From the NCBI GenBank assembly GCA_046590195.1, contig JBKJTP010000170.1:1-7254 (forward strand): 7,254 bases of DNA, read 5' to 3'. The position numbers and the translations under genes were made by a program. The notes below the pieces were generated by a model. That model was not told the origin of the DNA and ran no database searches. It saw only the letters and a program-made list of their open reading frames with translations. The stretch comes from JBKJTP01 sp046590195 (lineage in GTDB: Bacteria; Bacteroidota; Ignavibacteria; Palsa-1295). Shown one piece after another: positions 5,984 to 7,254 of this stretch (position 1 is the stretch's first letter; the number at the start of each line of letters is the position of its first letter).

Positions 5984-6844
5984 TTGGAAGTTTTTCGGAT
6001 AGGATTCTTGACGATCAGCTGGATCGATATCTTGGATATCGTTCTGGTGACGTTTATCTTCTACCGACTTTATGTTGCGATGCGCGGGACGATCGCAGCG
6101 CAAATTTTCCTTGGCCTGATCCTCGTCGTCGCCGGAAGTTTCGTTGCCCGCGCCGGAGACATGAAAGCGCTGAGCTGGATCCTCAAGACGTTGACCGATA
6201 TCTGGGTGATCGCGCTGATCGTCCTGTTCCAGCCCGAACTCCGAAGGCTGCTCCTGTTCCTCGGCCGTAACCCGATCGTCAAGTTCTTCATTAAAGCCGA
6301 CGTGACGGAATACGCCGATGTGATGGTCCGCGCCTTTGAGGAGCTAAAGGCGAAAGGCGAGGGTGCTTTGATCGTAATAATCCGAACCACGGCGATAAAG
6401 CTTTTTGTTGATACCGGCCTTCCGATCCGGGCGCTCATTTCGCATGAGCTTCTGGTCTCGATCTTCAATAAACGGAGTCCGTTGCATGACGGCGCCGTGA
6501 TCGTCAAAGATCGATACATTGAGGCTGCAAGATGTACGCTGCCGCTATCGCAGACCGAGTCGATCGGCAAGCGAATGCTCGGCACCCGTCATCGGGCAGC
6601 ACTTGGCATTTCGGAGCAAGCTGATGTGTTCGTGATGGTCTTGAGTGAAGAGACTGGTGAGTTCGCCGTTGCCCAAGGCGGCAAGATATCGCTTGGTCTA
6701 ACGAGCGATGAACTTCGCGAGCGCCTAACGAGCGCGATCACGAGCGCGGCTACGACGAAAGTGCCAAAGAGCGAATCGGCGAGCGATCTCTCGAAGCGCG
6801 TCCGCACTCGTGCGCTCGAGACGAGAGAGGCGATCGATCGCTGA
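5984..6844 (+). CDS. cdaA: Diadenylate cyclase CdaA (c-di-AMP synthase), 286 aa, TTG start
   Basis: CdaA joins two ATP into the second messenger cyclic di-AMP, which controls potassium and osmolyte transport and cell-wall homeostasis. The N-terminus has three membrane segments at about residues 12-32, 35-56 and 68-82, ending in the typical WVIALIVLFQPELRRLL. The DAC domain follows, with GALIV at 127-131, the catalytic LHDGAV at 167-172 and GTRHRAA at 200-206. These motifs are intact, so activity is expected. Length agrees with the family (about 270-290). The likely start is TTG at 5984 (MEVFRIGFLTISWID), which matches the usual 'FxIGFLT...D' opening. A second TTG at 6008 (residue 9) has a better AGGA-type ribosome site at 6000-6003 and cannot be excluded. 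The C-terminal 35 residues are polar and variable. The regulator CdaR is not adjacent within the window. phoH lies 40 bp upstream and pcm about 100 bp downstream on the same strand. Confidence 0.95.
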   Translation: MEVFRIGFLTISWIDILDIVLVTFIFYRLYVAMRGTIAAQIFLGLILVVAGSFVARAGDMKALSWILKTLTDIWVIALIVLFQPELRRLLLFLGRNPIVKFFIKADVTEYADVMVRAFEELKAKGEGALIVIIRTTAIKLFVDTGLPIRALISHELLVSIFNKRSPLHDGAVIVKDRYIEAARCTLPLSQTESIGKRMLGTRHRAALGISEQADVFVMVLSEETGEFAVAQGGKISLGLTSDELRERLTSAITSAATTKVPKSESASDLSKRVRTRALETREAIDR

Positions 6845-6945
6845 TCGGTTTGTTTGAGTTGTGTGCTTCCGGTTCTAGCCCAAAAATTTTAGTCCCTTCA
6901 TTTGTGAGGAATAACCTTCCGCTCCGCACCCGAGAATTTTTAAGC

Positions 6946-7254
6946 ATGATGGCGACGGAGCGCCAGCACCTCGTTGACGAGCTCCGCGAAAAAGGCATTC
7001 ACGATGAGCGCGTGCTGGACGCGATCAATCATGTTCCGCGCGAGCGATTCCTCGATCCCGTGCTCAGCCACCGCGCTTATGAGGATAATGCGCTGCCGAT
7101 CGCGGAAGGGCAGACGATCTCCCAGCCTTACACCGTAGCGTATCAGTCAGAGAAGCTTGAGCTTGGCCGTGGTGAGAAAGTGCTGGAGATCGGTACGGGT
7201 TGCGGTTATCAGACCGCTGTGCTCGTCGAGATGGGCTGCCGAGTGTACACGATC
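6946..7254 (+). CDS. pcm: Protein-L-isoaspartate O-methyltransferase, N-terminal half (cut by window end)
   Basis: Pcm transfers a methyl group from S-adenosylmethionine to L-isoaspartyl residues of aged proteins, starting their repair in the cytoplasm. The 103 visible residues contain family signatures in order: VLDAINHVPRERF (motif around 24-35), YEDNALPIAEGQTISQPYTVA (near 47-65) and the SAM-binding motif I VLEIGTGCGYQTAVL (79-93). The family is about 200-220 residues long, so roughly half is present and the frame runs off the window end intact. Two adjacent ATG codons (6946 and 6949) both fit; an upstream in-frame GTG at 6904 would add 14 residues with weaker family resemblance. No Shine-Dalgarno sequence is seen. 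About 100 bp separate it from cdaA, with no clear terminator, so transcription from upstream is possible. Confidence 0.95.
   Translation, partial: MMATERQHLVDELREKGIHDERVLDAINHVPRERFLDPVLSHRAYEDNALPIAEGQTISQPYTVAYQSEKLELGRGEKVLEIGTGCGYQTAVLVEMGCRVYTI

Noticed and set aside
6070..6585. 171-residue minus-strand frame opposite cdaA
   Set aside because: It lies wholly within a strongly recognised plus-strand gene and has no motif.
1..7254. CRISPR array, tRNA, rRNA or transposase
   Set aside because: No regularly spaced repeats, no cloverleaf or rRNA-like sequence, and no transposase motifs were found on either strand by eye.

Overview
The window looks like chromosomal DNA from a Bacteroidota/Chlorobiota-type (FCB group) bacterium, possibly from the Ignavibacteria/Kapabacteria side. 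Three things point there. The 724-residue secreted protein ends in a type IX secretion sorting domain. Almost no start codon has a Shine-Dalgarno sequence. The interspersed repeats are of a kind I recall from such genomes. The lineage call is inference; no marker gene fixes it.

Layout. Positions 1-281 hold one short dispersed repeat and a small hairpin, with no gene. Positions 282-596 are an open frame encoding a convincing LuxR-type helix-turn-helix but with no usable start codon, so it is a remnant, a frameshifted gene or a gene with an unusual start. Positions 707-1300 encode a secreted protein with 16 cysteines and no recognised family. A strong hairpin terminator (1318-1350) separates it from 1361-3535, a secreted beta-propeller protein with about 13 Asp-box repeats and a type IX sorting domain. 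This left half looks like accessory, surface or secreted content and is visibly poorer in G+C than the right half.

Positions 3536-3863 are an intergenic region with a good sigma70-like promoter flanked by two identical 10-bp repeats, then a hairpin and a tandem repeat, giving a leader of about 220 nt. The following gene (3864-4673) is an unrecognised protein, possibly a degenerate RecA-like fold. Its last codons and stop codon are supplied by interspersed repeat DNA (a 7-bp tandem repeat and a 105-bp palindrome).

The right end is housekeeping: a PhoH-family ATPase (4909-5943), the diadenylate cyclase CdaA (5984-6844, TTG start), and the first half of protein-L-isoaspartate methyltransferase (6946 to the window edge). 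All genes are on the plus strand. phoH and cdaA are 40 bp apart and are probably co-transcribed. I see no complete novel system. The most unusual items are the start-less LuxR-type frame, the repeat-remodelled gene at 3864-4673, the symmetric promoter region at 3599-3661, and the cysteine-rich secreted protein.
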